A DNA stretch of 64,000 nucleotides from CAVUEG01 sp963740525. Its GTDB lineage: Bacteria; Actinomycetota; Actinomycetes; Propionibacteriales; Nocardioidaceae. The stretch is taken from NCBI GenBank assembly GCA_963740525.1, contig CAVUEG010000006.1, positions 124,001-188,000 of the forward strand, given 5' to 3'. Within the stretch, counting starts at the first letter, position 1. Each line of letters begins with the position of its first letter. A program made the position numbers and the translations under genes. Under the pieces are notes generated by a model, which searched no databases, had not been told where the DNA came from, and was given only the letters and a program-made list of their open reading frames with translations. Below, in pieces: positions 19,853 to 27,820 of the stretch.

Positions 19853-19877
19853 AGGTAAGGAGCAGGCTCATCCGCAT
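19851..19877 (-). CDS. leuS leader peptide (MRMSLLLT)
   Basis: A 9-codon frame on the minus strand reads Met-Arg-Met-Ser-Leu-Leu-Leu-Thr-stop, with three adjacent leucine codons (CTG CTC CTT). An internal start at 19871 would give MSLLLT and has GGGG about 8 nt upstream. A ribosome stalled on the Leu codons would cover the 5' arm of the following hairpin and could allow antitermination. Classical attenuators before leuS have been predicted by comparative genomics in some Streptomyces; this is the same arrangement. Confidence 0.75.
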   Translation of the reverse strand: MRMSLLLT

Positions 19878-19894
19878 GGCCCCATGATAACGCC

Positions 19895-21103
19895 CTACAG
19901 GTCGGTCAGCGCCACCGAGTTGTCCCGCAACCGGCTGGGCTCCACCCGACGGCCGAGGAGTTCGCGGATGCCGTCGGTGGCGTCCCAGTCGTTGACCTGG
20001 AGGCCGGCGACCACGACACCGTCGCTGATCCAGTACGCCGTGAACACCCGTGAGGAGACATCTCCTCGCAGCACCACCTCGTCGTACCCCTGCGGCCCGA
20101 CGCTGCCGACGTACTCCATGCCGAGGTCGTACTGGTCGGTGAAGAAGTAGGGCATCCGGTCGTACTCCACGTCCTCACCCAGCATGGCCCGCGCCGCCAG
20201 CTTGCCTTGCTCGATCGCGTTGTCCCAGTGCTCGACCCGGAGTCGCCGCCCCAGCACGGGGTGCTCGGCGTTGGCGATGTCGCCGGCGGCGAAGACGCCC
20301 TCGACCGAGGTCTCCAGCCGCGAATTCACCAGGACTCCGTTGTCCACCAGGAGACCCGCCGTCTCGGCAAGGCCGACGTTCGGCACCGCGCCGATTCCGA
20401 CCAGGACCAGATCCGCCTCAACCGACTCCCCGTCGGCCAGGCTGACCCGAGCGCGACCGCCCTCAGCCTCGACGCCGACGACCTGAGCCTCCGTGCGCAG
20501 GTCCACCCCGTGCTCACGGTGGAGGTCGGCGAAGACCGTCGCGACCTCCGGCCCCAGGACCGCGAGGAGCGGCAGCGCCGCCGACTCCAGCACGGTCACC
20601 TCGGCCCCGGCGTTGTGGGCGGCAGCGGCTGCCTCCAGTCCGATCCAGCCCCCGCCGATGACCACGACCCGGCGACCGGGGCCGAAGGCCTCGCGGAGCC
20701 GGTCGCTGTCCTCGATCGTGCGCAGGTAGGCCACCGGGGCGCCGCTGTCGTCGGCGATGGCCAGCCGTCGCGGGGACGCACCGGTCGCGAGCAGGAGCCT
20801 GTCCCACGAACGGGTGACCGGGCCGGCGGTGACCGTCCGCTCGGCGAGGTCGATGGCCGTGACCTCGCTGTCGAGCAGGAGCTCGACGCCGTGCTCGGCG
20901 TACCAGCTCGCGGGGTGGGGGAACACCGACTCGAGCTCGTCGGCGCCCAGGAGGTAGCCCTTGGACAGAGGAGGCCGCTCGTACGGCGGGTGGCCCTCCG
21001 AGCCGAACACCACGACGGTCCCGTCGAAGCCCGCGTTGACGAGCTGCTCGACCGCCTTGGCCGCGGCCAGCCCGGCTCCCACGATCACGAAAGTCCGGCT
21101 CAT
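19895..21103 (-). CDS. FAD-dependent NAD(P)H oxidoreductase (ferredoxin-reductase type)
   Basis: 402 aa. Two Rossmann motifs: FAD-binding IVGAGLAAAKAVEQL at the N-terminus and NAD-binding VVIGGGWIGLEAAAAAH near residue 150. VEGVFAAGDIAN near residue 270 is the second FAD contact, and a reductase C-terminal domain includes WDNAIEQGKLAARAMLG. This is the layout of the electron-transfer reductases of Rieske oxygenases and P450s (rubredoxin/putidaredoxin reductase family). No ferredoxin, oxygenase or P450 is adjacent. Its ATG overlaps the folE stop by 4 bp (ATGA), so the two are translationally coupled; the link to folate or pterin chemistry is unexplained. Confidence 0.88.
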   Translation of the reverse strand: MSRTFVIVGAGLAAAKAVEQLVNAGFDGTVVVFGSEGHPPYERPPLSKGYLLGADELESVFPHPASWYAEHGVELLLDSEVTAIDLAERTVTAGPVTRSWDRLLLATGASPRRLAIADDSGAPVAYLRTIEDSDRLREAFGPGRRVVVIGGGWIGLEAAAAAHNAGAEVTVLESAALPLLAVLGPEVATVFADLHREHGVDLRTEAQVVGVEAEGGRARVSLADGESVEADLVLVGIGAVPNVGLAETAGLLVDNGVLVNSRLETSVEGVFAAGDIANAEHPVLGRRLRVEHWDNAIEQGKLAARAMLGEDVEYDRMPYFFTDQYDLGMEYVGSVGPQGYDEVVLRGDVSSRVFTAYWISDGVVVAGLQVNDWDATDGIRELLGRRVEPSRLRDNSVALTDL

Positions 21104-21723
21104 ATCTGCTCCCTTTGACCGCTGCGCGTGCGGGTGAGCGCCAGGAACTCGGCGCGGGCCGAGGGCTCGTCACGGAGGTGACCCAACATCGCCGAAGTGA
21201 CGGTGCGGGTGCCGGATGCGAGGGCTCCACGCAGGCTCATGCAGGTGTGCTCGGCCTCGATCACGACCCCCACGCCGCGCGGCGAGAGCGCCTCTTGCAG
21301 GTGGTCGGCAATCTGCTTGGTCAGCCGCTCCTGGGTCTGCGCACGACGCGCGTAGAAGTCGACCACCCGGACGAACTTCGACAGGCCGAGGATCCGCTGA
21401 CCCGGGAGGTAGCCGACGTTGGCGAAGCCGGAGAACGGCAACATGTGGTGCTCGCACAGGGAGCGCACGGGGATCCGGTCGACGAGCACCAGCTCGTCGT
21501 ACTCCTCGGTGTTCTCGAACGTCGTGAAGTCGAACTCCCTCGAGGTCAGCATCTCGGCATAGGCAAGGGCCATCCGGCGCGGCGTCTCCACCATCGCTTC
21601 GGTGCCCAGCGGGAGGCCGAGCGCGGTGAGCAGGTCGGCCGCGGCGCGCTCGGCGGCTCCGAGGTCGGGGACCTCGGAGGGGGCGACCACACGCGGTCGC
21701 CACGGGGTGACGGAGAGCGACAC
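21100..21723 (-). CDS. folE: GTP cyclohydrolase I
   Basis: 207 aa from a GTG at 21723 with GAGG upstream. It converts GTP to 7,8-dihydroneopterin triphosphate, the first step of folate/pterin synthesis. Zinc ligands are visible as Cys90 and His93 in SLCEHHMLPF and Cys161 in EHTCMSLRG. PVRSLCEHHMLPFSGFANVGY and SKFVRVVDFYARR are the usual signatures. Other fol genes are not beside it (folC is 31 kb away), which suggests either a split folate pathway or a second, specially regulated FolE. A near-consensus promoter with a palindrome over the -10 lies just upstream. Confidence 0.96.
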   Translation of the reverse strand: MSLSVTPWRPRVVAPSEVPDLGAAERAAADLLTALGLPLGTEAMVETPRRMALAYAEMLTSREFDFTTFENTEEYDELVLVDRIPVRSLCEHHMLPFSGFANVGYLPGQRILGLSKFVRVVDFYARRAQTQERLTKQIADHLQEALSPRGVGVVIEAEHTCMSLRGALASGTRTVTSAMLGHLRDEPSARAEFLALTRTRSGQREQI

Positions 21724-21735
21724 GGAGACCTCGAT

Positions 21736-21765
21736 TTCTAAAGGGTGATATTTTCGACTTTAGAA
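21736..21765. promoter_or_regulatory. Palindromic operator candidate over the folE promoter
   Basis: TTCTAAAG (21736-21743) and CTTTAGAA (21758-21765) form a perfect 8-bp inverted repeat. Allowing one bulged base, the arms extend outward to TCGAT/ATCGA. This is an AT-rich island in a GC-rich genome. It overlaps the -10 hexamer and predicted start of folE, the right place for a repressor. I do not recognise the cognate regulator. Confidence 0.6.
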
Positions 21766-21785
21766 GATCGAAGGTCACCCGTCAA
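21757..21785 (-). promoter_or_regulatory. folE promoter
   Basis: Minus strand: TTGACG (21780-21785), 17-bp spacer, TAAAGT (21757-21762). The predicted start is near 21750, giving a leader of about 27 nt before the GTG. Confidence 0.65.
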
Positions 21786-21811
21786 CACGGCGGCCGGCGA
21801 CGCGAGCGCGA

Positions 21812-22063
21812 TCAGCCGCGGTCGGGACCCGGCTCCGGTTCGACGATGGTGGGCCGCAGCCGCGCCCAGATCACGAAGGCGGCGGCGGTGGCCGCGATCC
21901 CCGCCCCCGAGTAGAGGTTGATCGCACGTCCCTCCGAGGAGAGCAGCCCGGTGAGCAGCAGCACCACGCCGTAGATCCCGCCCAGCATCGCGATGATGTT
22001 GCGGATGTCGAACGCTCCCGCCTTGCGGCGGCGCTCGCGCGAGGAAGTGTCGTCGTCAGCCAT
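21812..22063 (-). CDS. Small two-helix membrane protein, partner of the symporter
   Basis: 83 aa from an ATG with AAGGAG upstream. A charged N-terminus (RERRRK) precedes two membrane helices (about 22-40 and 48-68) and an acidic/Pro tail. It begins 9 bp after the symporter stop on the same strand, so it is almost certainly cotranscribed. Many secondary transporters have small helper subunits; a role in assembly or regulation of the symporter is plausible but not shown. Confidence 0.75.
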   Translation of the reverse strand: MADDDTSSRERRRKAGAFDIRNIIAMLGGIYGVVLLLTGLLSSEGRAINLYSGAGIAATAAAFVIWARLRPTIVEPEPGPDRG

Positions 22064-22072
22064 GGCTGCTCC

Positions 22073-23758
22073 TTACCAGAACAAGATGTTGAGGATGATC
22101 ACGAGCACCGCTCCGATGCCGGCGAGCTTGGTGGGCTGCTGGTACCACGCCAGCACTCCCTCGTCCGCGTCGTGGAAGTCCTCCTTCGGCGTGAGCGAGT
22201 AGACCAGACCGCGCAGCTCCGACTCCACCCTCGGCGCCGTCACCAGACTGACCGCCACCGACACGAGGATGTCGACGACGAAGGCCGCACCGGCGGCGGC
22301 GAAGCTCGCCCCCTGCCCGGTGAGGCCGATCGCACCGATGGACATCGGACCGAGCGCGTCCTGGCTCAGTACGCCGACCAGCACGGCGGCAAGCGTGCCG
22401 CTGACCAGTCCGATCCACCCGGCGGCGGCCGTCATCCGCTTCCAGAACATTCCGAGGATGAACGTCGCGAACAGCGGGGCGTTGAAGAAGCCGAACAGCG
22501 TCTGCAGGTAGTCCATGATGTTGGAGTACTGCGCGGCGAAGGTCGCCGTGCCGATCGCGATCAGGGTCGCCCCAACCGTGGCCAGGCGCCCCACCTTCGT
22601 GTAGTAGTCGTCCTCCTCGTCCCGCTTCACGTACGTCTGCCACAGGTCGTAGGAGAAGACGGTGTTGAAGGCCGAGATGTTGGCCGCCATGCCCGCCATG
22701 AATGAGGCCAGGAGTCCGGCGATGGCGACGCCGAGCATGCCGTTCGGGAGCAGGTCCCGCATCAGCAGCAGGATGGAGTTGTTGTAGTCAGGGTTCTTGC
22801 TGGGGGCGAGATCGCTGATCAGGACGGCAGCGATCATGCCGGGCAGGATCACGATGAAAGGCACGAACATCTTCGGGAAGGCGCCGATGATGGGGGCGCG
22901 CTGGGCGGCAGAGATCGACTTCGATGCCATCGCACGCTGCACCTCGACGAAGTTCGTCGTCCAGTAGCCGAACGACAGCACGAACCCGAGGCCGAACACC
23001 AGCCCGATCACCGACAGCAACGGGCTGTCGATCCCGGTGAGGCCGGTGCCCGGCCACGACGACAGGTGCTCCGTGCCATCGGGGCCGGCCAGGATCTTGT
23101 CCTTCAGGCCGCCGTACCCGCCGACACGGTTGAGCCCGATCACGGTCAGCGGGAGCAACGCCGCGACGATGACGAAGAACTGGAGGACCTCGTTGTAGAT
23201 CGCCGCCGAGAGCCCGCCCAGGGCGGTGTAGGTCAGCACGATCGCGGCGGCGAGAAGCAGCGAGACCCACAGCTTCCAGCCGAGCAGGATCTCGACGATG
23301 TGGGCCAGGAGGTAGAGGTTGATGCCGGCGATCAGCAGCTGCGCCAGGGCGAAGCTGATCGCGTTGACCAGGTGAGCGGCGGGCCCGAACCGCCGGTTCA
23401 TGAACTCCGGCACGGACCGCACCTTGGAGCCGTAGTAGAAGGGCATCATGACCAGGCCCAGGAACAGCATCGCGGGGACGGCGCCGATCCAGAAGTAGTG
23501 CACCGTCGGGATACCGAACTGGGCGCCGTTCGCGGACATGCCGATGATCTCGACGGCGCCGAGGTTCGCCGAGATGAAGGCGAGACCGGTGACCCAGGCC
23601 GGCAGTGAGCGTCCGGACAGGAAGAAGTCGATGCTGCTGGAGACCGACCGTCTCGCAGCGATCCCGATGCCGAGGACGAAGGCGAAGTAGGTCCCGACCA
23701 GGAGGTAGTCCACCCAGTTCGCATCCAGGCTGAGGGTCGTACCTGCGGCCAGAGTCAC
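22073..23758 (-). CDS. Sodium:solute symporter (SSS family, SGLT-like)
   Basis: 561 aa from a GTG at 23758 with AGGAGG 4 nt upstream; an ATG at 23806 would add 16 residues. About 13-14 membrane helices. The family pattern is clear: SGRSLPAWVTGLAFISANLGAVE near the N-terminus, YTALGGLSAAIYNEVLQFF in the middle, and a GYWTTNFVEVQRAMASKS loop as in sodium/sugar cotransporters (SGLT, inositol). It should import a sugar or polyol with Na+; the substrate is not determined. Paired with the small membrane protein downstream and divergent from an SDR. Confidence 0.9.
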   Translation of the reverse strand: MTLAAGTTLSLDANWVDYLLVGTYFAFVLGIGIAARRSVSSSIDFFLSGRSLPAWVTGLAFISANLGAVEIIGMSANGAQFGIPTVHYFWIGAVPAMLFLGLVMMPFYYGSKVRSVPEFMNRRFGPAAHLVNAISFALAQLLIAGINLYLLAHIVEILLGWKLWVSLLLAAAIVLTYTALGGLSAAIYNEVLQFFVIVAALLPLTVIGLNRVGGYGGLKDKILAGPDGTEHLSSWPGTGLTGIDSPLLSVIGLVFGLGFVLSFGYWTTNFVEVQRAMASKSISAAQRAPIIGAFPKMFVPFIVILPGMIAAVLISDLAPSKNPDYNNSILLLMRDLLPNGMLGVAIAGLLASFMAGMAANISAFNTVFSYDLWQTYVKRDEEDDYYTKVGRLATVGATLIAIGTATFAAQYSNIMDYLQTLFGFFNAPLFATFILGMFWKRMTAAAGWIGLVSGTLAAVLVGVLSQDALGPMSIGAIGLTGQGASFAAAGAAFVVDILVSVAVSLVTAPRVESELRGLVYSLTPKEDFHDADEGVLAWYQQPTKLAGIGAVLVIILNILFW

Positions 23759-23900
23759 GCTGCCTCCTGCGGCGTCCGTCGGTGGGTCGACGGGCACCGT
23801 ACCCATGCCTACCGGCGGGTAATCCTGGCGACTAGAGTCCGGACCGGGCGGCTGTGCAGTGCCGCCGGGCCGACTGGACGACACGAAGGAGCAGATCAGG

Positions 23901-24656
23901 ATGCTTGAGATGTTCGACCTCTCGGGGCGGGTCGCGATCGTCACCGGTGCCTCCTCGGGCCTCGGCGTCGCGTTCGCGCGCGGGCTGGCGGAGGCCGGAG
24001 CCGACCTGGCACTCGGAGCGCGCCGGGTCGAGAGGCTCGAGCAGACCGCCGACCTGGTCCGAGACGCCGGACGCAAGGTCCTGACGCTCGCCACCGACGT
24101 CTCGGACCCCGACCAGTGCCAGGCACTCGTGGACGCGACGATGACCGAGTTCGGCCGGGTCGACGTCCTGGTGAACAACGCGGGGGTCGGGACCGCCGTA
24201 CCCGCCACGCACGAGACACCCGAGCAGTTTCGAAACGTCATCGACGTCAACCTGAACGGCTGCTACTGGATGGCCCAGGCCTGCGGCCGGGTGATGCAGC
24301 CCGGTTCCTCGATCATCAACATCTCCTCGGTGCTCGGGCTGACCACGGCGGGACTCCCCCAGGCGGCGTACGCCGCGTCCAAGGCCGGCCTGATCGGCCT
24401 CACCCGGGACCTGGCCCAGCAGTGGACCGGACGCAAGGGCATCCGGGTGAACGCCATCGCCCCTGGTTTCTTCACCTCGGAGATGACCGACCAGTACCCC
24501 GAGGGCTACCTCGACGCGATGGGAGCACGGATCCCTGCCGGTCGCCAGGGCGACGACCGCGAGCTCGCCGCGACCGTGGTGTTCCTCGCCTCCGACGCCG
24601 CGGGCTACATCACGGGTCAGACCCTGCCGGTCGACGGCGGAATGACGATCACCTGA
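23901..24656 (+). CDS. Short-chain dehydrogenase/reductase
   Basis: 251 aa from the ATG at 23901 (MLEMFDLSGR) with AAGGAG 9 nt upstream. Classical SDR: cofactor motif TGASSGLG (15-22), NNAG (92-95), catalytic Ser142/143, Tyr157 and Lys161 (YAASK), and a C-terminal VDGGMTIT as in FabG-like enzymes. It would oxidise or reduce a hydroxyl/keto group with NAD(P)(H); substrate unknown. Divergent from the sodium symporter, so a role in metabolising the imported sugar or polyol is possible. Confidence 0.9.
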   Translation: MLEMFDLSGRVAIVTGASSGLGVAFARGLAEAGADLALGARRVERLEQTADLVRDAGRKVLTLATDVSDPDQCQALVDATMTEFGRVDVLVNNAGVGTAVPATHETPEQFRNVIDVNLNGCYWMAQACGRVMQPGSSIINISSVLGLTTAGLPQAAYAASKAGLIGLTRDLAQQWTGRKGIRVNAIAPGFFTSEMTDQYPEGYLDAMGARIPAGRQGDDRELAATVVFLASDAAGYITGQTLPVDGGMTIT

Positions 24657-24780
24657 CCCGTCAAATGTGGCAGCCCGTATTCCCCTGGTTTCGACACCAT
24701 GGACCGGGTCCCGGGACTAGGCTCGGACGTCTTGGCGCATCGGGGGCGACGCCGCCGTTCCGAGCGAGCACGGAGACAGC

Positions 24781-25329
24781 ATGAAGGGCATCATCTTCAA
24801 CCTCGTTGAGGAGACGGTGGTCGCCGACCACGGTGAGGATGCCTGGGAGTCCCTGCTCGAGAGCGCTGGCGTCGAGGGTGCCTACACGGCGCTGGGGCAG
24901 TATCCCGACGAGGAGCTGTCGCTGCTCATCACAGCTGGGGCGGCGGCTCTGGGTGTCTCGGCCGGCGACCTGACCCGGCGTCTGGGCCGCAGCGCGCTCC
25001 TCGGCCTGGCGCGACGCTATCCGAGGTTCTTCGAGGGCCACCAGACGACGCGGCCCTTCCTGATGACGCTCAACGACGTCATCCATCCTGAGGTGCGCAA
25101 GCTTCACGTCGACGCGGACCCACCGGACTTCGTCTTCCGCGATGAGGACCCGTCGACTCTCGTCATGGAGTACCGCTCCCACCGCCAGCTGTGTGCGCTC
25201 GCCGAGGGCATGATCGTCGGCGCAGGCGTCCACTTCGGCGAGGTGGTCACCGTGGAGCACGACGGCTGCATGCTCGACGGAGCCGCCCACTGCACCTTGC
25301 TCGTGGCGAGGGCCGCCAGTGGCGGCTAG
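24781..25329 (+). CDS. H-NOX (haem NO/O2-binding) sensor protein
   Basis: 182 aa, the full length of a stand-alone H-NOX domain. The proximal haem ligand is His102 (IHPEVRKL), with Pro115 in DADPPDF and the haem-propionate motif Tyr131-x-Ser133-x-Arg135 in YRSHR, at the same numbers as in Thermoanaerobacter H-NOX. Residue 140 is Leu, where O2-binding members carry a distal Tyr, so NO-selective sensing is predicted. Cys138, His160, Cys163 and Cys171 match the structural zinc site of bacterial NO sensors. The gene overlaps the downstream kinase by 11 bp, so the two proteins are made together. In other bacteria NO-bound H-NOX inhibits a partner kinase. Confidence 0.92.
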   Translation: MKGIIFNLVEETVVADHGEDAWESLLESAGVEGAYTALGQYPDEELSLLITAGAAALGVSAGDLTRRLGRSALLGLARRYPRFFEGHQTTRPFLMTLNDVIHPEVRKLHVDADPPDFVFRDEDPSTLVMEYRSHRQLCALAEGMIVGAGVHFGEVVTVEHDGCMLDGAAHCTLLVARAASGG

Positions 25330-26764
25330 CGCTGGCGAAGGCCAGATCAACCCCACCGCGACGACGAATCCGGCCACCGAGATCGAGCGTCTGCGGCGCC
25401 AGCTTGCCCGCGAGAAGGCAGCGCGGGCCGACGCCGAGTCGATCGGCGAGCAGGCGACCGCCGAGCTCTTCGAGACGGTCGAGAAGCTCAGGACGGCGCA
25501 GGCCCTTCTGCTGGAACGCGCCGAGCGTGAGCGCATCATCGCGGACCTGGCCCGGGAAATGCGCCAGGACCTCGACTCTCGTCGGCTGATCCGGCGAGCG
25601 TCGCGCGCTGTAGGCACCACCACCGGCGTCGACCGCTGCCAGGTCCACATCACCGGCGCCGCGCTCGACATCAGTGAAATCGGTGACTGGGTGGACGAAG
25701 CCGTCGAGCTGCCCCTGACGACGAGGTTGTCGAGCCTCCCGGCGCTGGGCGACCTGCTCGACGAGGCAGCCGGCCGCCGGCACAGCGTGTGCGTCAACGA
25801 CCTGGCCACCGACGAGCGGTTCGCGCCCAAGGACCGCATCGCGTTGGTCGATGCTCTCGGCGTCCGAGCAGTGGCCGCCTCACCGATGTTCGTGGGCGCC
25901 TATCTCGTCGGCTGGCTTCTCCTGCAGTCGGTGGGCCCCCGCGTGTGGCGTTCCCGGGAGCTGCGGATCTGCGAGGGCCTAGCGAGCGACCTCGGCAACA
26001 GTCTGATGCAGGTCCAGTCGTACGAAAGCCAGCGGGAGTCCGTGCAGCGGCTCCAGGAGCTCGACCGAGCGAAGAACGCCTTCATCTCGACCGTCTCTCA
26101 CGAGCTCCGTACGCCGCTCACGAGCATCACCGGCTACCTCGAGCTGATCAGCGAGGGCGAGATGGGCCTGCTCGAGCCCGAGCTCGAGCAGGGCATCGCA
26201 GTCGTGTCGCGCAACGCCCAGCGACTGCAGGCACTCGTCGAGGATCTGCTCACCCTGTCGGAGTACGACTCGGACACCGTGGGCCTGCAGCTGTCCGCCG
26301 TCGACCTGGCCTCGGTCGTCGAAGAGGGCCATGATGCGCTGGCCCCACTCCTCACGCGTCGTCGGCTCTCCGTCGAGCTGGAGCTCGGCGAGCGGGTCAG
26401 CCTGGTCTCCGCCGACCGCGAGCAGCTGCAACGGGTGGTCACCAACCTGCTGACGAACGCCGTCAAGTTCACCCCGGACGGCGGCCGGGTGTCGGTGTCA
26501 CTGAAGCAGACCGAGTCGGGCGCCGTGCTCACGGTCACCGACACCGGGATGGGCATCCCGGAGGATGAGCAGGACCGGCTCTTCTCACGCTTCTTCCGCT
26601 CGACCCTGTCCATGACCGACGAAATCCAAGGCACGGGCCTCGGTCTGGCGTTGTGCAAGTCCGTGATCGAGGCACACGGAGGCACGATCGCGCTCGCCTC
26701 GGTCGAGGGGATGGGCACCACCGTCACCGTCGACATCCCCTCAGCACCGCCCTCGAGCACCTGA
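25319..26764 (+). CDS. H-NOX-associated GAF histidine kinase
   Basis: 481 aa from a GTG with GAGGG inside the H-NOX 3' end. Soluble, with no membrane segment. A coiled coil (about 20-65, Glu/Arg/Ala-rich) leads into a GAF-like domain (about 70-235), a HisKA domain with His about 260 in STVSHELRTP, and a HATPase_c domain with NLLTNAVKF, DTGMGIP and GTGLGLALCK. No receiver domain and no response regulator beside it. Overlap with H-NOX makes it the probable partner kinase. It differs from the known HnoK partners in having the GAF and coiled-coil front end, so a second ligand may be sensed. Convergent with the next gene. Confidence 0.88.
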   Translation: MAASAGEGQINPTATTNPATEIERLRRQLAREKAARADAESIGEQATAELFETVEKLRTAQALLLERAERERIIADLAREMRQDLDSRRLIRRASRAVGTTTGVDRCQVHITGAALDISEIGDWVDEAVELPLTTRLSSLPALGDLLDEAAGRRHSVCVNDLATDERFAPKDRIALVDALGVRAVAASPMFVGAYLVGWLLLQSVGPRVWRSRELRICEGLASDLGNSLMQVQSYESQRESVQRLQELDRAKNAFISTVSHELRTPLTSITGYLELISEGEMGLLEPELEQGIAVVSRNAQRLQALVEDLLTLSEYDSDTVGLQLSAVDLASVVEEGHDALAPLLTRRRLSVELELGERVSLVSADREQLQRVVTNLLTNAVKFTPDGGRVSVSLKQTESGAVLTVTDTGMGIPEDEQDRLFSRFFRSTLSMTDEIQGTGLGLALCKSVIEAHGGTIALASVEGMGTTVTVDIPSAPPSST

Positions 26765-26772
26765 GCGACGGC

Positions 26773-27162
26773 TCACGGCCCCACGCGGGTCGGTGACGGA
26801 AGGGCACGGGCGAGGGCGATGACCAGCACCCCGGCCACCAGATGCGCGACAGGCACCAGCGAGAGCTCACGGACCACGCTGAGCTGGACGAGCGTCCAGC
26901 ACACCAGGGCTGCGCCGGCCACCAGGGTCGCCTGCCGGGTACGCCGATGTCCGCGCCAGGCCATCGCGATCGCGACGGTCACCGGCAGCGCAACGGCGAG
27001 CAGGAGCACCCAGCCGGCCAGCGTCGTGCTCTGCCAGGGAATCCGGGCTCGCACCTCGTCACTCAGCGCGATCCTGCCACTGACCAGACCGTAGGAGCCG
27101 GCGTACGCCGAGACCGCGACCACGACCAGGCTCGCGTACAGCACGAGCCACTCCGCGGTCAT
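26773..27162 (-). CDS. Small membrane protein, four predicted helices
   Basis: 129 aa from the ATG at 27162 with GGAG and GAGG upstream; a longer open frame has no SD. Four hydrophobic segments (about 5-25, 45-65, 75-92, 98-118) separated by basic loops (WRGHRRTRQ). I do not recognise a family. It stands alone between the H-NOX kinase (convergent, 8 bp apart) and tRNA-Ala. Confidence 0.7.
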   Translation of the reverse strand: MTAEWLVLYASLVVVAVSAYAGSYGLVSGRIALSDEVRARIPWQSTTLAGWVLLLAVALPVTVAIAMAWRGHRRTRQATLVAGAALVCWTLVQLSVVRELSLVPVAHLVAGVLVIALARALPSPTRVGP

Positions 27163-27298
27163 GTCGTGTCGCCTCACTCCTCCAGTGTGGAGGCACCCGA
27201 CTCCGCGTGGAAGGGGGAGGGTCCCTCCCTCGACCAGGAGTTTCCCGGGGTCCGGCAACGACGAACGGACGGCTGCGTGGGCAAGCCGTCCGTTGAAG

Positions 27299-27371
27299 TG
27301 GAGCTGAGGGGATTCGAACCCCTGACCCCCTCCATGCCATGGAGGTGCGCTACCAACTGCGCCACAGCCCC
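27299..27371 (-). tRNA. tRNA-Ala (GGC)
   Basis: 73 nt. The acceptor stem GGGGCTG pairs with CAGCTCC and carries the G3:U70 pair that identifies alanine tRNAs. The anticodon loop ATGGCAT gives anticodon GGC, and the T-arm GGGGTTCGAATCCCC is intact. The 3' CCA is not encoded. Confidence 0.97.
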
Positions 27372-27439
27372 GCCGTCCGGATCGCTCCGGACAACTCGGG
27401 AATCGTATCCAACGCCCTCTGGGATGCGAAATCGAGGTG

Positions 27440-27820
27440 TCAGTTGCCCCGACCGGAGGTGACGTCGGCGGGCAGCTCGATCATCGGACAGTCCCGCCAC
27501 AGCCTCTCGAGCGCGTAGAACGAACGCTCCTCGTCGTGCTGTACGTGCACGACGATGTCGGCATAGTCGATGAGCACCCAGCGACCGTCGCGCTCGCCCT
27601 CGCGGCGCAGCGGCTTGGCCCCGACCTCGCGGAGGGCGTCCTCGACGGCGTCGACGATGGCCTTGACCTGGCGGTCGTTGGAGGCTGAGCAGAGCACGAA
27701 CGCATCGGTGATGACCAGCTGCTCGGAGACGTCGAAGGCGAGGATGTTCTCCGCCTGCTTGTCGGAGGCGGCTCGGGCTGCTGCGTGGACGAGCTCGGTG
27801 GCGCGGTCGGTCGCGGTCAC
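27440..27820 (-). CDS. rsfS: Ribosomal silencing factor RsfS
   Basis: 126 aa. RsfS binds L14 on the 50S subunit and blocks subunit joining when nutrients are short. The family core is seen as AENILAFDVSEQLVITDAFVLCSASNDRQVKAI and the C-terminal WVLIDYADIVVHVQHDEERSFYALERLW. Its start overlaps the nadD stop by 4 bp, the standard nadD-rsfS pair. A tRNA-Ala lies just downstream. Confidence 0.96.
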   Translation of the reverse strand: MTATDRATELVHAAARAASDKQAENILAFDVSEQLVITDAFVLCSASNDRQVKAIVDAVEDALREVGAKPLRREGERDGRWVLIDYADIVVHVQHDEERSFYALERLWRDCPMIELPADVTSGRGN

